Assembly: GCA_963851385.1 (NCBI GenBank)
Contig: CAWKPE010000028.1
Coordinates: forward strand, 16,650-80,649
Reading direction: 5' to 3'
DNA from: CAWEFA01 sp963851385
GTDB lineage: Bacteria; Bacteroidota; Bacteroidia; Bacteroidales; DTGW01
DNA length: 64,000 bases
Translations under genes and position numbers: made by a program
Notes under the pieces: model-generated
The model's input: the letters and a program-made list of their open reading frames with translations, nothing else
What the model was told of the DNA's origin: nothing
Database searches by the model: none
Shown: one piece after another, positions 1 to 9,237 of the stretch
Position numbering within the stretch: position 1 is the first letter of the stretch
Layout of the letters: each line of letters begins with the position of its first letter

Positions 1-366
1 GAATCTTTTGATCAAGTTTATGAAATAGTAAAAAAATACAAAAATTTGCAAGGAGTATTTCATGCTTTTACGGGCACTGAAATACAAGCAAAAAAAGTGG
101 TTGATCTTGGATTTTATCTTGGTATTGGCGGTATTGTAACTTTTAAAAATTCGGGTCTGGATAAAGTTGTCTCAAAAATTCCAATTGAAAGAATAGTTTT
201 AGAAACCGATTCGCCTTATTTAACGCCCGTTCCATATAGAGGACAACGGAACGAACCTTCTTATATTAAATATATTGCCGAAAAACTTTCTGTTATATAT
301 GATAAACCTTTAGATGAAATAGCAAATATTACTTCTTCAAATTCCGAAAGTCTATTTACATTTTAA
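1..366 (+). CDS. tatD: TatD family metal-dependent hydrolase, C-terminal part
   Basis: The reading frame is open from the first base, so this is the 3' part (about 121 codons) of a gene whose start lies before the window. It carries the TatD hallmark ETDSPYLTP followed by RG-x-RNEPSY (frame residues about 72-90). In this family that region supplies a metal-binding Asp and the conserved end of the TIM barrel. The upstream GVFHAFTG stretch matches the TatD segment containing a metal-ligand His. TatD proteins are cytoplasmic Mg-dependent 3'-5' exonucleases or DNases, usually about 255 aa. The frame ends normally with TAA. The family is sure; the physiological substrate is not. Confidence 0.9.
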   Translation, partial: ESFDQVYEIVKKYKNLQGVFHAFTGTEIQAKKVVDLGFYLGIGGIVTFKNSGLDKVVSKIPIERIVLETDSPYLTPVPYRGQRNEPSYIKYIAEKLSVIYDKPLDEIANITSSNSESLFTF

Positions 367-400
367 TTCCAGTTAATAAATATTCAGCATTTTTTTTCAG

Positions 401-462
401 TCATCCTGCACAAGCTCAGGGTGACACCGACACTTGGTCATACTGAGCTTGTCGAAGTATGG
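401..462. repeat. Dispersed palindromic repeat (CAAGCTCAG/CTGAGCTTG core)
   Basis: Two related arms lie head to head in the spacer between tatD and the asparaginase gene. CAAGCTCAG at 411-419 is the exact reverse complement of CTGAGCTTG at 443-451, and the flanking GGGTGAC and GTCATA/GTATGG words are typical of this repeat type. The same arms occur inside the foldback element at 25856-25978. No terminal repeats or target duplication are visible around this copy, so it looks like a solo core. Confidence 0.7.
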
Positions 463-655
463 CAAGCAAGAATTTGTTCTTTAAGAAAAGGATAAAAAAA
501 TATTCGAGTTAATCTATCACATATTGAAGAATGTTAATAAATCTTAATTACCTGCTGATTCATTCTTATATCTTGTTACTTATAATACAACATATTGAGA
601 TAAGTATTGAAAATTGATAATTGAGCCTTATCTTTAGGGTAATATTTTTATTTCA

Positions 656-1690
<1,035 letters not shown>

Positions 1691-1756
1691 AGATTGAAAA
1701 AATATTTCTTTCTTTGCATGATTTTTCAATTTAAAATAGAAAATTGAAAATTATTT

Positions 1757-1844
1757 GGAGAGATGTCCGAGTGGTCGAAGGAGCACGCCTGGAGAGCGTG
1801 TACTCGCCAAAAGTGGGTCATGGGTTCGAATCCCATTCTCTCCG
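1757..1844 (+). tRNA. tRNA-Ser (anticodon GGA)
   Basis: The 88-nt cloverleaf has acceptor arms GGAGAGA (1757-1763) and TCTCTCC (1837-1843) with discriminator G. The anticodon stem CACGC/GCGTG encloses loop CTGGAGA, so the anticodon is GGA (1791-1793). The long variable arm is typical of class II tRNA-Ser, and GGTTCGAATCC is the T-arm. CCA is not encoded. It should read UCC and UCU codons. Confidence 0.96.
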
Positions 1845-1855
1845 CAATTAAAATT

Positions 1856-1884
1856 ATTGCCCCGAAAGAGGCATTTTTGTTTTG
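1856..1884 (+). terminator. Weak Rho-independent terminator after tRNA-Ser
   Basis: TGCC (1858-1861) can pair with GGCA (1870-1873) around a short inner C-G pair with a GAAA loop, followed by TTTTTGTTTT. The stem has a mismatch and is short, so this is only a candidate. Nothing coding is visible between here and 2055. Confidence 0.4.
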
Positions 1885-2055
1885 AAGCTTTTGTAAGCTT
1901 GCTTACATAAAGCTGAAAAAGAAAAATGAAAAGGACGAAGTCCACTATTTGTTTTGCTTGAAATAGCCATTCCACGGATCACACTGTAATCCGTGGAATA
2001 TATGACTTAAAGAAGCATTTATTGCTAAATAATACAGGTATTATTCAAATGTTCG

Positions 2056-2936
2056 TTACCTTCTTGAAGGTTGCTGATCGTTGTCTTTTGTATTACTTTT
2101 TTGATCGGCATCCTTTTTCTTTGAATCTTCTTTTGTTGGTTGTCTCATAGTCTTGGAAACTTTTACAGGTTTTCCAATTTCTTTCCCATTATATACAGCC
2201 GGTTGTGATTTGCGATCTGATTCAATTTTCTTGTTATTGGAAGTATTAATGTTCTTATTATTTTCATTTGTATTAATTCTTTCAGTCTCATTTTTCCTTT
2301 CTGGTTCATACGTTACATCTTTGCGTCGCATGGTTTTTGATTCTTCTATTTCATTTGGTCGATTCCTGCGTTCGGGTTGATATGTTTTTACAGGGTCAGA
2401 TATACGTCTGTTATTACCATAAATGACTGTTTTTACATTTTCATTATAACCGCGCATAGTTTGTGCTGAATTCTCATTGTAATTATTAATTACCGCAGTA
2501 TTGTTATAAGCAGAACGGTAATAATACCTGGGGTAATGTGAAACATAAAGTTGATGTTGCCTCCATGGTTCATAAACACGATAATCCAAAACGACAACAA
2601 AGCTGTTGTTTATGTCGTAGGCAGAATACGTTGGAGGCAAATAAGTACTAAAAACCCAATGCCCGTCATCCAGATAAACATATTCATTGTTCCATACGTC
2701 ATAATATACTTCAAGGTCTGGTAAATAATAATACCGAACATGCTGAACATCATCATATGCTGGAGCCCAAACAGGAGGAGGAGGTGGTGGTGGTGGCGGA
2801 GGAGGTGGTGGTGGAGATACTATGTCTGTTCTCTCAGCAGTTCTGTTTGGAACATATACAGTACTAAAGCAGCTTTGTAAGACTATTGCAATTATTAGCA
2901 CGCTGCTTAATTGAATAATTAATTTTTTTTTTTCAT
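2056..2936 (-). CDS. Tyr/Pro-rich lipoprotein, signal peptide out of frame (poly-A slip)
   Basis: The uninterrupted frame runs 2901-2056 (281 aa from a GTG). Just upstream lies ATG at 2936 followed by a run of 11 A residues. With 12 A the frame would read MKKKKLIIQLSS and continue into VLIIAIVLQSC, a textbook lipoprotein signal with lipobox Cys, giving a 293-aa protein. One base is therefore missing from the homopolymer, or it is restored by slippage. The mature part has a run of 14 Pro (about residues 30-43 of the GTG frame), a Tyr/Trp-rich segment resembling envelope proteins of Bacteroidota, and a charged, Asn/Lys-rich tail. The function is unknown. Alternatives are phase variation, transcriptional slippage or a sequencing error. 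Confidence 0.75.
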
Positions 2937-3293
2937 TATTTTAATTGTCGTAAATATTGTTTTCATTCAAATATAAGTTATAATGTATTTAATGTTTATT
3001 CAATTTTTATACCAAAATTATTAAATTAGCTTTAAAGATATCTCAAATTTAACTCACAATCAATAAAAATTATATCACAAAACTTAATATTTATCTCATC
3101 AAACAAAATTAAATATTTCAGATTTTATATCATAAGAATCTAATTATGCGTTATAATGCGTAATATAAAGTCAGTAAAATATAAATTAAACTTTTCTTTT
3201 GTAATTAATTATGGAAATTAAAACATAAAAATGAACAAATATTTACTGTTATTAGTTTTTTATGTATTTATATACATCGAATTTACTTTAATT
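2937..3293. other. AT-rich intergenic region, no gene seen
   Basis: This stretch of about 360 bp between two divergent genes is extremely AT-rich, with many short A/T runs. I see no RNA gene, convincing repeat or ORF. It must contain the promoters of the lipoprotein gene (leftward) and the TPR gene (rightward). Confidence 0.6.
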
Positions 3294-3301
3294 TAACTTT
3301 G
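3294..3301 (+). promoter_or_regulatory. Putative -7 box TAACTTTG upstream of the TPR gene
   Basis: TAACTTTG matches the Bacteroidota -7 consensus TAnnTTTG and lies 22 bp before the GTG at 3323. No clear TTTG -33 element is seen at the expected distance. The same octamer stands before folP (26887) and before tRNA-Arg (48953). Confidence 0.45.
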
Positions 3302-3322
3302 CATTCCTAAGATATATCAATA

Positions 3323-5284
3323 GTGAAAAAATTTCTAATCGTTTTCCTAGTCTTAAAATGTAGTTTAATTTTGACATTTGGTCAATTAAACCCTGAATAC
3401 TGGCTTAATAGCGGCAGAGATAAAATTATTAATAGAGAGAACTTAACTGCAATAGATTATTTCAATACAATACTTCGTTTTGTGCCAGATTTAGATGAAG
3501 CTTACTACCTCAGGGGCATTTCCAAATTCAATCTTAAAGATTACCGGGGAGCTATTATGGATTTTACATCTGCTATTAATATTAATTCCATTTGTTCTGA
3601 ATATTATTTGCTTCGGGGAAATGCTAAAGAAAAATTACTTGATTTTAAAAGTGCAAGGGAAGATTATAACATGGCAATTGAAATCAGGCCGATTAATAAG
3701 GAAGCATATATCTGCAGAGGTATAAATTCAATATTATTTAAAAAGTATGATGAAGCTATCCCTGATTTTAATATGGCAATTGAAATTGACAGAAATTACT
3801 CTTATGCATATTTATATAGGGCAATTGCAAAACAAGGCGATACAAAATATGAAGATGCAATGATAGATTTTTCAAAAGCAATTCAGTTAAATCCGCAAAA
3901 CAGCGATGCTTATGTCAGACGTGGAAGAAATCGCGTAGATATGAAAGACTTTAAAGGTGCTATTGATGATTATGACCATGCTATTCAGATTGACTCTTTG
4001 AATTCATTTGCCTATTTTAATCGTGCAATTGCAAAATATGAATTAGAGAATTTTAAAGGTGCAATGAAAGATTATAATAAAGTAATTGAACTGGATCCTG
4101 AAAATGCCTTGTCTTATTACAACCGGGCTGAATTAAAAGCTAAGAATGGAGATTATAAAGGTGCAATAGAAGATTATAATTTTGTTTTAAAAATTAATCC
4201 AAACAACGTTTTTACTTATTTTAACCGTGCCATAATGTGGCAAAAACTCAACAAAAACCGTAATGCTATTGATGACTATACAAGTGCAATTAATCTAAAT
4301 CCTATTTTTGCTGTCGCCTATTATAACCGGTCTATTGCTCGAAAAAGCATCAATGATGACGTTGGAGCAGCAAAAGATTATAAAAAAGCTGTCGATATTA
4401 ACGCGGATTTGAGCAATTCAAATAAATCAAACAAAATTGATTCGACTGGCCTTGCTAAACTAATTGAATTTAAAGCTGATTTTGAAGAAGGAGATGTTAA
4501 AAATTCACCAAACATTGGCTCAGGAGTATTCCGGTTTTCCAATTTTGAAATCAGTTACAGCTTTAACGACTCAATAAAAAAAACAGGAAAAGCCGAATAT
4601 CCCAAAATAGCTGAATTGAACAATGTTTTAACATCAGGAGATAGGTTTATTTTATCAAGCCAGGATGATACAATTGTCCAGGGAAAAGCTGAAAAAACTC
4701 TGGATTCTCTTGAAAAATTAACTAATTCCGTGAACAATGTATCAAAGTTATTTGCAAGGGCTATTTTGAAGTATAAGCTTCAGGATTATAATGGGGCACT
4801 GGAAGATTATAATTTATTAATCAGTATTAATCCGAATAATAGCCTGGCTTATTTCAACAGGGCTAATACCCGATATGCAATGGAATCAATAATTAACTCG
4901 TTAAACGAATACAACAATAGTATAATATATATAGGAAGTTATAAAGCAGTTACACAGCCGACAAAAACTAAAAAAGTTGTAACCCAAAATTATGATAATG
5001 AAATTAACGATTACAATAAATGTATACTAATTGATCCTCAATTTTATTATGCTTATTTTAATTTGGCTAATGTTAAAATCGAAACCAGGGATTTCTTAAG
5101 TGCAATATGGAATTTTAGCAAGGCAATAGGAATTGAACCAAGATTTGCTGAAGCATACTATAATCGAGGTTTGGCTTATTTATATATTAAGCAAACTGAC
5201 GAAGGATGCATTGACTTAAGTAAAGCAGGTGAATTGGGTGTTCAAAGAGCTTATGAAGCAATTAAGAAGTATTGTGACAAATAA
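3323..5284 (+). CDS. Exported tetratricopeptide repeat protein
   Basis: This 653-aa protein starts at a GTG with signal peptide MKKFLIVFLVLKCSLILTFGQ. The mature part is two TPR arrays. The first (about residues 35-370) has around ten 34-residue repeats with the recurring pattern A-Y-x-x-R-G/A...DYKGAI-x-DY-x-x-A-I-x-I/L-x-P. The second (about 475-650) has several more. Between them (about 375-470) lies a non-TPR insert rich in Ser, Lys and Asp. TPRs form protein-binding superhelices, so a periplasmic scaffolding role is likely, but the partner cannot be read from sequence. It stands alone, 81 bp before a PorP gene. The GTG start is favoured because the signal peptide begins there. Confidence 0.85.
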   Translation: MKKFLIVFLVLKCSLILTFGQLNPEYWLNSGRDKIINRENLTAIDYFNTILRFVPDLDEAYYLRGISKFNLKDYRGAIMDFTSAININSICSEYYLLRGNAKEKLLDFKSAREDYNMAIEIRPINKEAYICRGINSILFKKYDEAIPDFNMAIEIDRNYSYAYLYRAIAKQGDTKYEDAMIDFSKAIQLNPQNSDAYVRRGRNRVDMKDFKGAIDDYDHAIQIDSLNSFAYFNRAIAKYELENFKGAMKDYNKVIELDPENALSYYNRAELKAKNGDYKGAIEDYNFVLKINPNNVFTYFNRAIMWQKLNKNRNAIDDYTSAINLNPIFAVAYYNRSIARKSINDDVGAAKDYKKAVDINADLSNSNKSNKIDSTGLAKLIEFKADFEEGDVKNSPNIGSGVFRFSNFEISYSFNDSIKKTGKAEYPKIAELNNVLTSGDRFILSSQDDTIVQGKAEKTLDSLEKLTNSVNNVSKLFARAILKYKLQDYNGALEDYNLLISINPNNSLAYFNRANTRYAMESIINSLNEYNNSIIYIGSYKAVTQPTKTKKVVTQNYDNEINDYNKCILIDPQFYYAYFNLANVKIETRDFLSAIWNFSKAIGIEPRFAEAYYNRGLAYLYIKQTDEGCIDLSKAGELGVQRAYEAIKKYCDK

Positions 5285-5365
5285 TTCCTCAAAATATCAG
5301 AGTATTTGAATTTAATTAATTATTGATATTTTTCTTTTTTATATTTACAGTTCATAGTAATATAC

Positions 5366-6388
5366 ATGAATAAAGAGGAGAATTATATAGGAATACAAAA
5401 CTTCCATTTTCATTATAGACCAACTTTAATAGTAATTATAACTTTGCTTATTAATTCACTTCAATTATTTACGCAGGTCTCACCATTATATTCAAATTAT
5501 TATAATTACGAACAGTTTATCAATCCTGCCATTACGGGACGTGATAAGTCTCCCATTGTCAATCTTTCGCATAAGCAATATTTTTTTGGTGTTGAAGGTT
5601 CACCATATACTACTTGCCTTGGAGCTTCCATGAGATTAGGCACTTTTGATTTTTATAATCCCAGGATGATGTTGAACAGATCTAAATTCTTTTCAAGAGG
5701 TCGTATGGGATTCGGTGCCATGTTCATACAAGATAAAGATGGACCTTTAAATTCATATTTTGGTGAATTAAGCTATGCATATTTTATACCGGTTAATCAC
5801 GATTATTCAGAATTGTCATTTGGACTCTCTGCACAAATTATGCATTACTCTATAAATAGGGACCTTCTTCATCCAGATGATGTAAGTGATCCGGAATATC
5901 TTAATTTAAATAACAGTAAGATAGTGCCTGAATCAGGTTGTGGAGTTTATTATCATGATCTGCAGTTTTATATTGGCGCCAGTGTTAATGATTTATTTTT
6001 ATCAAAACTCCCTTATAGCAATGATACTGTTACTCCTAATAAACGTGATTATTTCTTTCAAACCGGTTACAAATTTTTTCTTACACGTTTTGAAATGGAG
6101 CCATCTCTCTACCTCGCTCAAATTGATGAAAAGCCGCTTTACTATTATGGACAGCTTAAATTCTATTACATGAATTATAATTGGTTTGCCATAGGATATA
6201 AATCCACAAAATCTTTACTTGTTTCGTTAGGCATAAATATTCGTCGCTTTTATTTTGCTTATGCTTTTGAGCAAAACGTATCATATATGGGAAGTTATTT
6301 CAATGGATCGCACGAAATAATGATTGGTATGAATATTGGATTATACGAACCACAGGGTTTAAGAAAACGTGTTGGAGGTACTTTTTGA
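5366..6388 (+). CDS. PorP/SprF-like T9SS outer-membrane protein (copy 1)
   Basis: This 340-aa protein has an N-terminal hydrophobic export segment (about residues 15-36) and an aromatic, alternating beta-strand pattern typical of outer-membrane barrels. The motif YEQFINPAITGRDKSP is the divergent equivalent of the PorP/SprF signature (FSQ..NP..NPA.TG). The family partners with secreted T9SS cargo that carries type B sorting domains. The next gene, 9 bp downstream, encodes such a cargo, so the two probably form an operon and a cognate pair. It is closely similar along its length to the protein at 8236-9237, which marks a tandem duplication. The assignment to the family is confident; the name of a specific orthologue is not. 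Confidence 0.85.
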   Translation: MNKEENYIGIQNFHFHYRPTLIVIITLLINSLQLFTQVSPLYSNYYNYEQFINPAITGRDKSPIVNLSHKQYFFGVEGSPYTTCLGASMRLGTFDFYNPRMMLNRSKFFSRGRMGFGAMFIQDKDGPLNSYFGELSYAYFIPVNHDYSELSFGLSAQIMHYSINRDLLHPDDVSDPEYLNLNNSKIVPESGCGVYYHDLQFYIGASVNDLFLSKLPYSNDTVTPNKRDYFFQTGYKFFLTRFEMEPSLYLAQIDEKPLYYYGQLKFYYMNYNWFAIGYKSTKSLLVSLGINIRRFYFAYAFEQNVSYMGSYFNGSHEIMIGMNIGLYEPQGLRKRVGGTF

Positions 6389-6396
6389 GAAAATAA

Positions 6397-8067
6397 ATGC
6401 TTATGTCTAAAATTAAAGAAACCATCAAATTATACATAATATTTACTGTGAATTTTCTTTTTTTTATTTTCCTGGACAGTTCCTTAAATTCACAATATTT
6501 GACTAATGGTGCTCTTACAGGTCCACTTGACCAAGATCATATTGCTCCTTATGGCTGGAATGCACAGGAATGCGATTCAAACAGTACTCCTAATGTATAT
6601 ACTTCTTACTTTTCAAACCAAACAGACTCAACAATAATTCCAGTTGATACACCAACATTTGTTGTACTAAGGGCACGTGGAAAATATTATGCAGACACCT
6701 TTTGGTATCCACCTGAAACACGAGAATTTCTGGCACAAAAATTAATTAAACCTCTCGAAGTAAATTCATGTTTTATGCTAAGTGTTGATCTTTGCACTGA
6801 TTTGAAAATGACTGTAGATGATTTACAGGATAGCAATAAATCCTATCCTGTCACTCTAGAAATATGGGGAAGCAATAGTATTTGCACTAAAGATACACTG
6901 CTTTATGTTTCTAAGCCTATTAGCAATACTTCCTGGCAAGATTATCATTTTAATTTTTCTGTCACAGATACTTCATATTCAGTTATTCGACTGGCAATTC
7001 AATGGGATTTAGTGCATATCCAAAGCGAACCCTATAACGGAATATTATTATTAGATCATGTAAGGCTCATAAAGATTGCAAGTATGGACACAATTAAGTC
7101 TGCAATTATTACTTATAAAGGCGATGGCAAAACTACACTCACTGCTGATTCTACGGGTGATTCTTATGAATGGAATCCAAATTACAATTTGTCACCACAA
7201 AATACCCAATCAACTACAATACAATGGTACGATCCATCAAATCATATTTATACTGTAATAATTAGTAAAAACAGTACTACCTGTCCTTTATTAGAAATCT
7301 TTAACGTAAAGTTTAATTGTGACAGTATTTCTTCACAAAAAATAATTGATACGGTGTACTATAAATATTTTGAGAAAGTAACGCTTCACGCTAATCCAGG
7401 AGGTGTGCATTACTACTGGAAACCTAAAACAAACCTTTCAGATACTACTATTTGTTGCCCTTATCTTACTGGTTTTGATACGTTATATACAGTACAAATT
7501 CTTGACAGATATGGCTGCGGACCTTTTCAGGTTTTTAAAATTTCGGCAAATTGTGATAGTCTGGTTCCAGGTAAAAGTGCTTTGGTACTTGATACAATTT
7601 TGGATAAAGATCATCCTGGTATTTTATTAAAGCCAAAAATTGGCATGGTAGATAACTGTTCCTGGACTCCGCTTGACGGGCTTAGTGTTTCAGCTGATTG
7701 TCAATCCGCATGGGCAAGTCCTATAGTTGAAAAAACCTATACTGTTACGGTTAAAGATAGTTTTGCCTGCACCCACAACGAACTTTTTCATATCAAATAT
7801 GTGTTTTTCGTGCCTAATTTCATTACACCAAATGGTGATGGGCATAATGATTGTTTTAAAATATTTGGCCTGCCTGAAAAAACCAATTTGAAGATTTTTG
7901 ATAAAAATGGCACACTTGTATTTTCTGCAAGTCCTTACAACGACTCAAACTGCTGGGAAGGTAAAGATAATAGTGGAAAACCTCTGGGGTCTGGTACATA
8001 TTGGTTTGTTTTGAACAATCCTGAACAGGGTCTGATTAAAAAGGGTTTCGTGTTTTTAAAAAGGTAA
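6397..8067 (+). CDS. Secreted protein with gliding-motility-type C-terminal sorting domain (copy 1)
   Basis: This 556-aa protein has an N-terminal hydrophobic signal (about residues 12-32). A beta-sandwich-like region about 40-220 resembles carbohydrate-binding or jelly-roll modules, and Cys-containing repeats at about 230-460 have the pattern Y-x-W-x-P...LS...C-P-Y. The C-terminal domain (about 468-556) starts VPNFITPNGDGHND and ends in GFVFLKR, the CHU_C/type B T9SS sorting domain. It should be exported by Sec and moved across the outer membrane by T9SS with the upstream PorP-like partner. The ligand is unknown. A second in-frame ATG lies 6 bp downstream (6403). Confidence 0.85.
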   Translation: MLMSKIKETIKLYIIFTVNFLFFIFLDSSLNSQYLTNGALTGPLDQDHIAPYGWNAQECDSNSTPNVYTSYFSNQTDSTIIPVDTPTFVVLRARGKYYADTFWYPPETREFLAQKLIKPLEVNSCFMLSVDLCTDLKMTVDDLQDSNKSYPVTLEIWGSNSICTKDTLLYVSKPISNTSWQDYHFNFSVTDTSYSVIRLAIQWDLVHIQSEPYNGILLLDHVRLIKIASMDTIKSAIITYKGDGKTTLTADSTGDSYEWNPNYNLSPQNTQSTTIQWYDPSNHIYTVIISKNSTTCPLLEIFNVKFNCDSISSQKIIDTVYYKYFEKVTLHANPGGVHYYWKPKTNLSDTTICCPYLTGFDTLYTVQILDRYGCGPFQVFKISANCDSLVPGKSALVLDTILDKDHPGILLKPKIGMVDNCSWTPLDGLSVSADCQSAWASPIVEKTYTVTVKDSFACTHNELFHIKYVFFVPNFITPNGDGHNDCFKIFGLPEKTNLKIFDKNGTLVFSASPYNDSNCWEGKDNSGKPLGSGTYWFVLNNPEQGLIKKGFVFLKR

Positions 8068-8235
8068 AGCTAAAAGTTCGGGGTTTAGAGTTAATAGTAG
8101 TCTATAATAAAAAACATTCAATCAAGTAAGGGAAAACAATGTACTAAATGTCATTATAATGATATAAAGTACCTATAATGATATTTATATATCTTTTATT
8201 CCAGAAAAAGTAACTTGAAAATATTCTGTTGTATA

Positions 8236-9237
8236 ATGTGGAAAAATTACTTTTATTTCAATTCAAAATTGTTTTTTTCTTTTTTTGCCTGTTTTTGTTT
8301 ATTTTGGTTGCCTTCAGAATCACAGGAATCACAATTGTACTCGAAGGATTACAGTTTTGAGCAGTTTATAAATCCAGCTATTACCGGAAGGGACAAATCC
8401 CCTATAGTTAATCTTTCTCATAAGCAATACTTTTTCGGAGCCACGGGTACACCAAATTCTACGTGCCTTGGAGCATCTATGAGGCTTGGCACGTTTGATT
8501 TCTATAACCCGCAACAAATGCTTAACAGAACAAATTTTTTTTCAAGGGGCCGCATGGGATTTGGGGGTTTGTTTATTAAAGATAAAGATGGTCCTCTAAA
8601 TACTTACTTTGCTGAATTCAGTTATGCTTATTTTATACCGCTTAATCATGCAAATTCCGAATTATCATTTGGTCTTTCTGCCCAAATTTTAAGTTATCAT
8701 TTAAATAAAGATATCCTTCATCCTCTCGATTCAGATGATCCTTTAATTCTGAATGCCAATAAAAATAGTATTATTCCTGAATCGGGCTGCGGTATATATT
8801 ACCATGATCTTCAATTTTATGTTGGTGCAAGCGTGAATGACCTTTTATTATCAAAACGTCCCTTAAATGAGGACAGCATTTTACAAAATAAAAGAGATTA
8901 TTTCTTTCAAACCGGTTATAAATTCTTTTTAAAACGGTTCGAAATGGAGCCATCATTATACCTGGCTCAGATAGATAACAATTCACTTTACTACTTTGGC
9001 CAGGTAAAATTTTACTATATGAATTATAACTGGATTGCAGTCGGATATAAATCGACAAAATCACTTCTTTTTTCATTGGGTTTTAGTGTTCACCGTTTAT
9101 ATATTGCATATGTATATGAACAGAGTGTATCAAGCATGAGCAGTTATTTCAGCGGCTCACATGAAATCATGATTGGAATGAATATTGGTCTTTATGAACC
9201 CTTAGGATTAAGAAAAAAAACAGGAACGAAATTATGA
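8236..9237 (+). CDS. PorP/SprF-like T9SS outer-membrane protein (copy 2)
   Basis: This is the paralogue of 5366-6388, with the same signature EQFINPAITGRDKSP and near-identical blocks through to the C-terminus (GSHEIMIGMNIGLYEP). I chose ATG 8236; an in-frame TTG at 8215 would add seven residues. The N-terminus is hydrophobic (about residues 8-28) and should direct Sec export. Its stop codon overlaps the start of the next gene (ATGA at 9234-9237), which shows translational coupling to the cargo gene. The predicted role is an outer-membrane partner for T9SS secretion or attachment of that cargo. Confidence 0.85.
   Translation: MWKNYFYFNSKLFFSFFACFCLFWLPSESQESQLYSKDYSFEQFINPAITGRDKSPIVNLSHKQYFFGATGTPNSTCLGASMRLGTFDFYNPQQMLNRTNFFSRGRMGFGGLFIKDKDGPLNTYFAEFSYAYFIPLNHANSELSFGLSAQILSYHLNKDILHPLDSDDPLILNANKNSIIPESGCGIYYHDLQFYVGASVNDLLLSKRPLNEDSILQNKRDYFFQTGYKFFLKRFEMEPSLYLAQIDNNSLYYFGQVKFYYMNYNWIAVGYKSTKSLLFSLGFSVHRLYIAYVYEQSVSSMSSYFSGSHEIMIGMNIGLYEPLGLRKKTGTKL

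Noticed and set aside
1751..1975. ORF antisense to tRNA-Ser giving a GIRTHDPL-type protein
   Set aside because: It is the well-known false translation of the complement of a tRNA gene, so it is not called as a gene.
2770..2830. Microsatellite phase switch in the proline codons of the lipoprotein
   Set aside because: The repeat is made of GGAGGA/GGTGGT-type triplets, so length changes stay in frame and would only alter the proline run.
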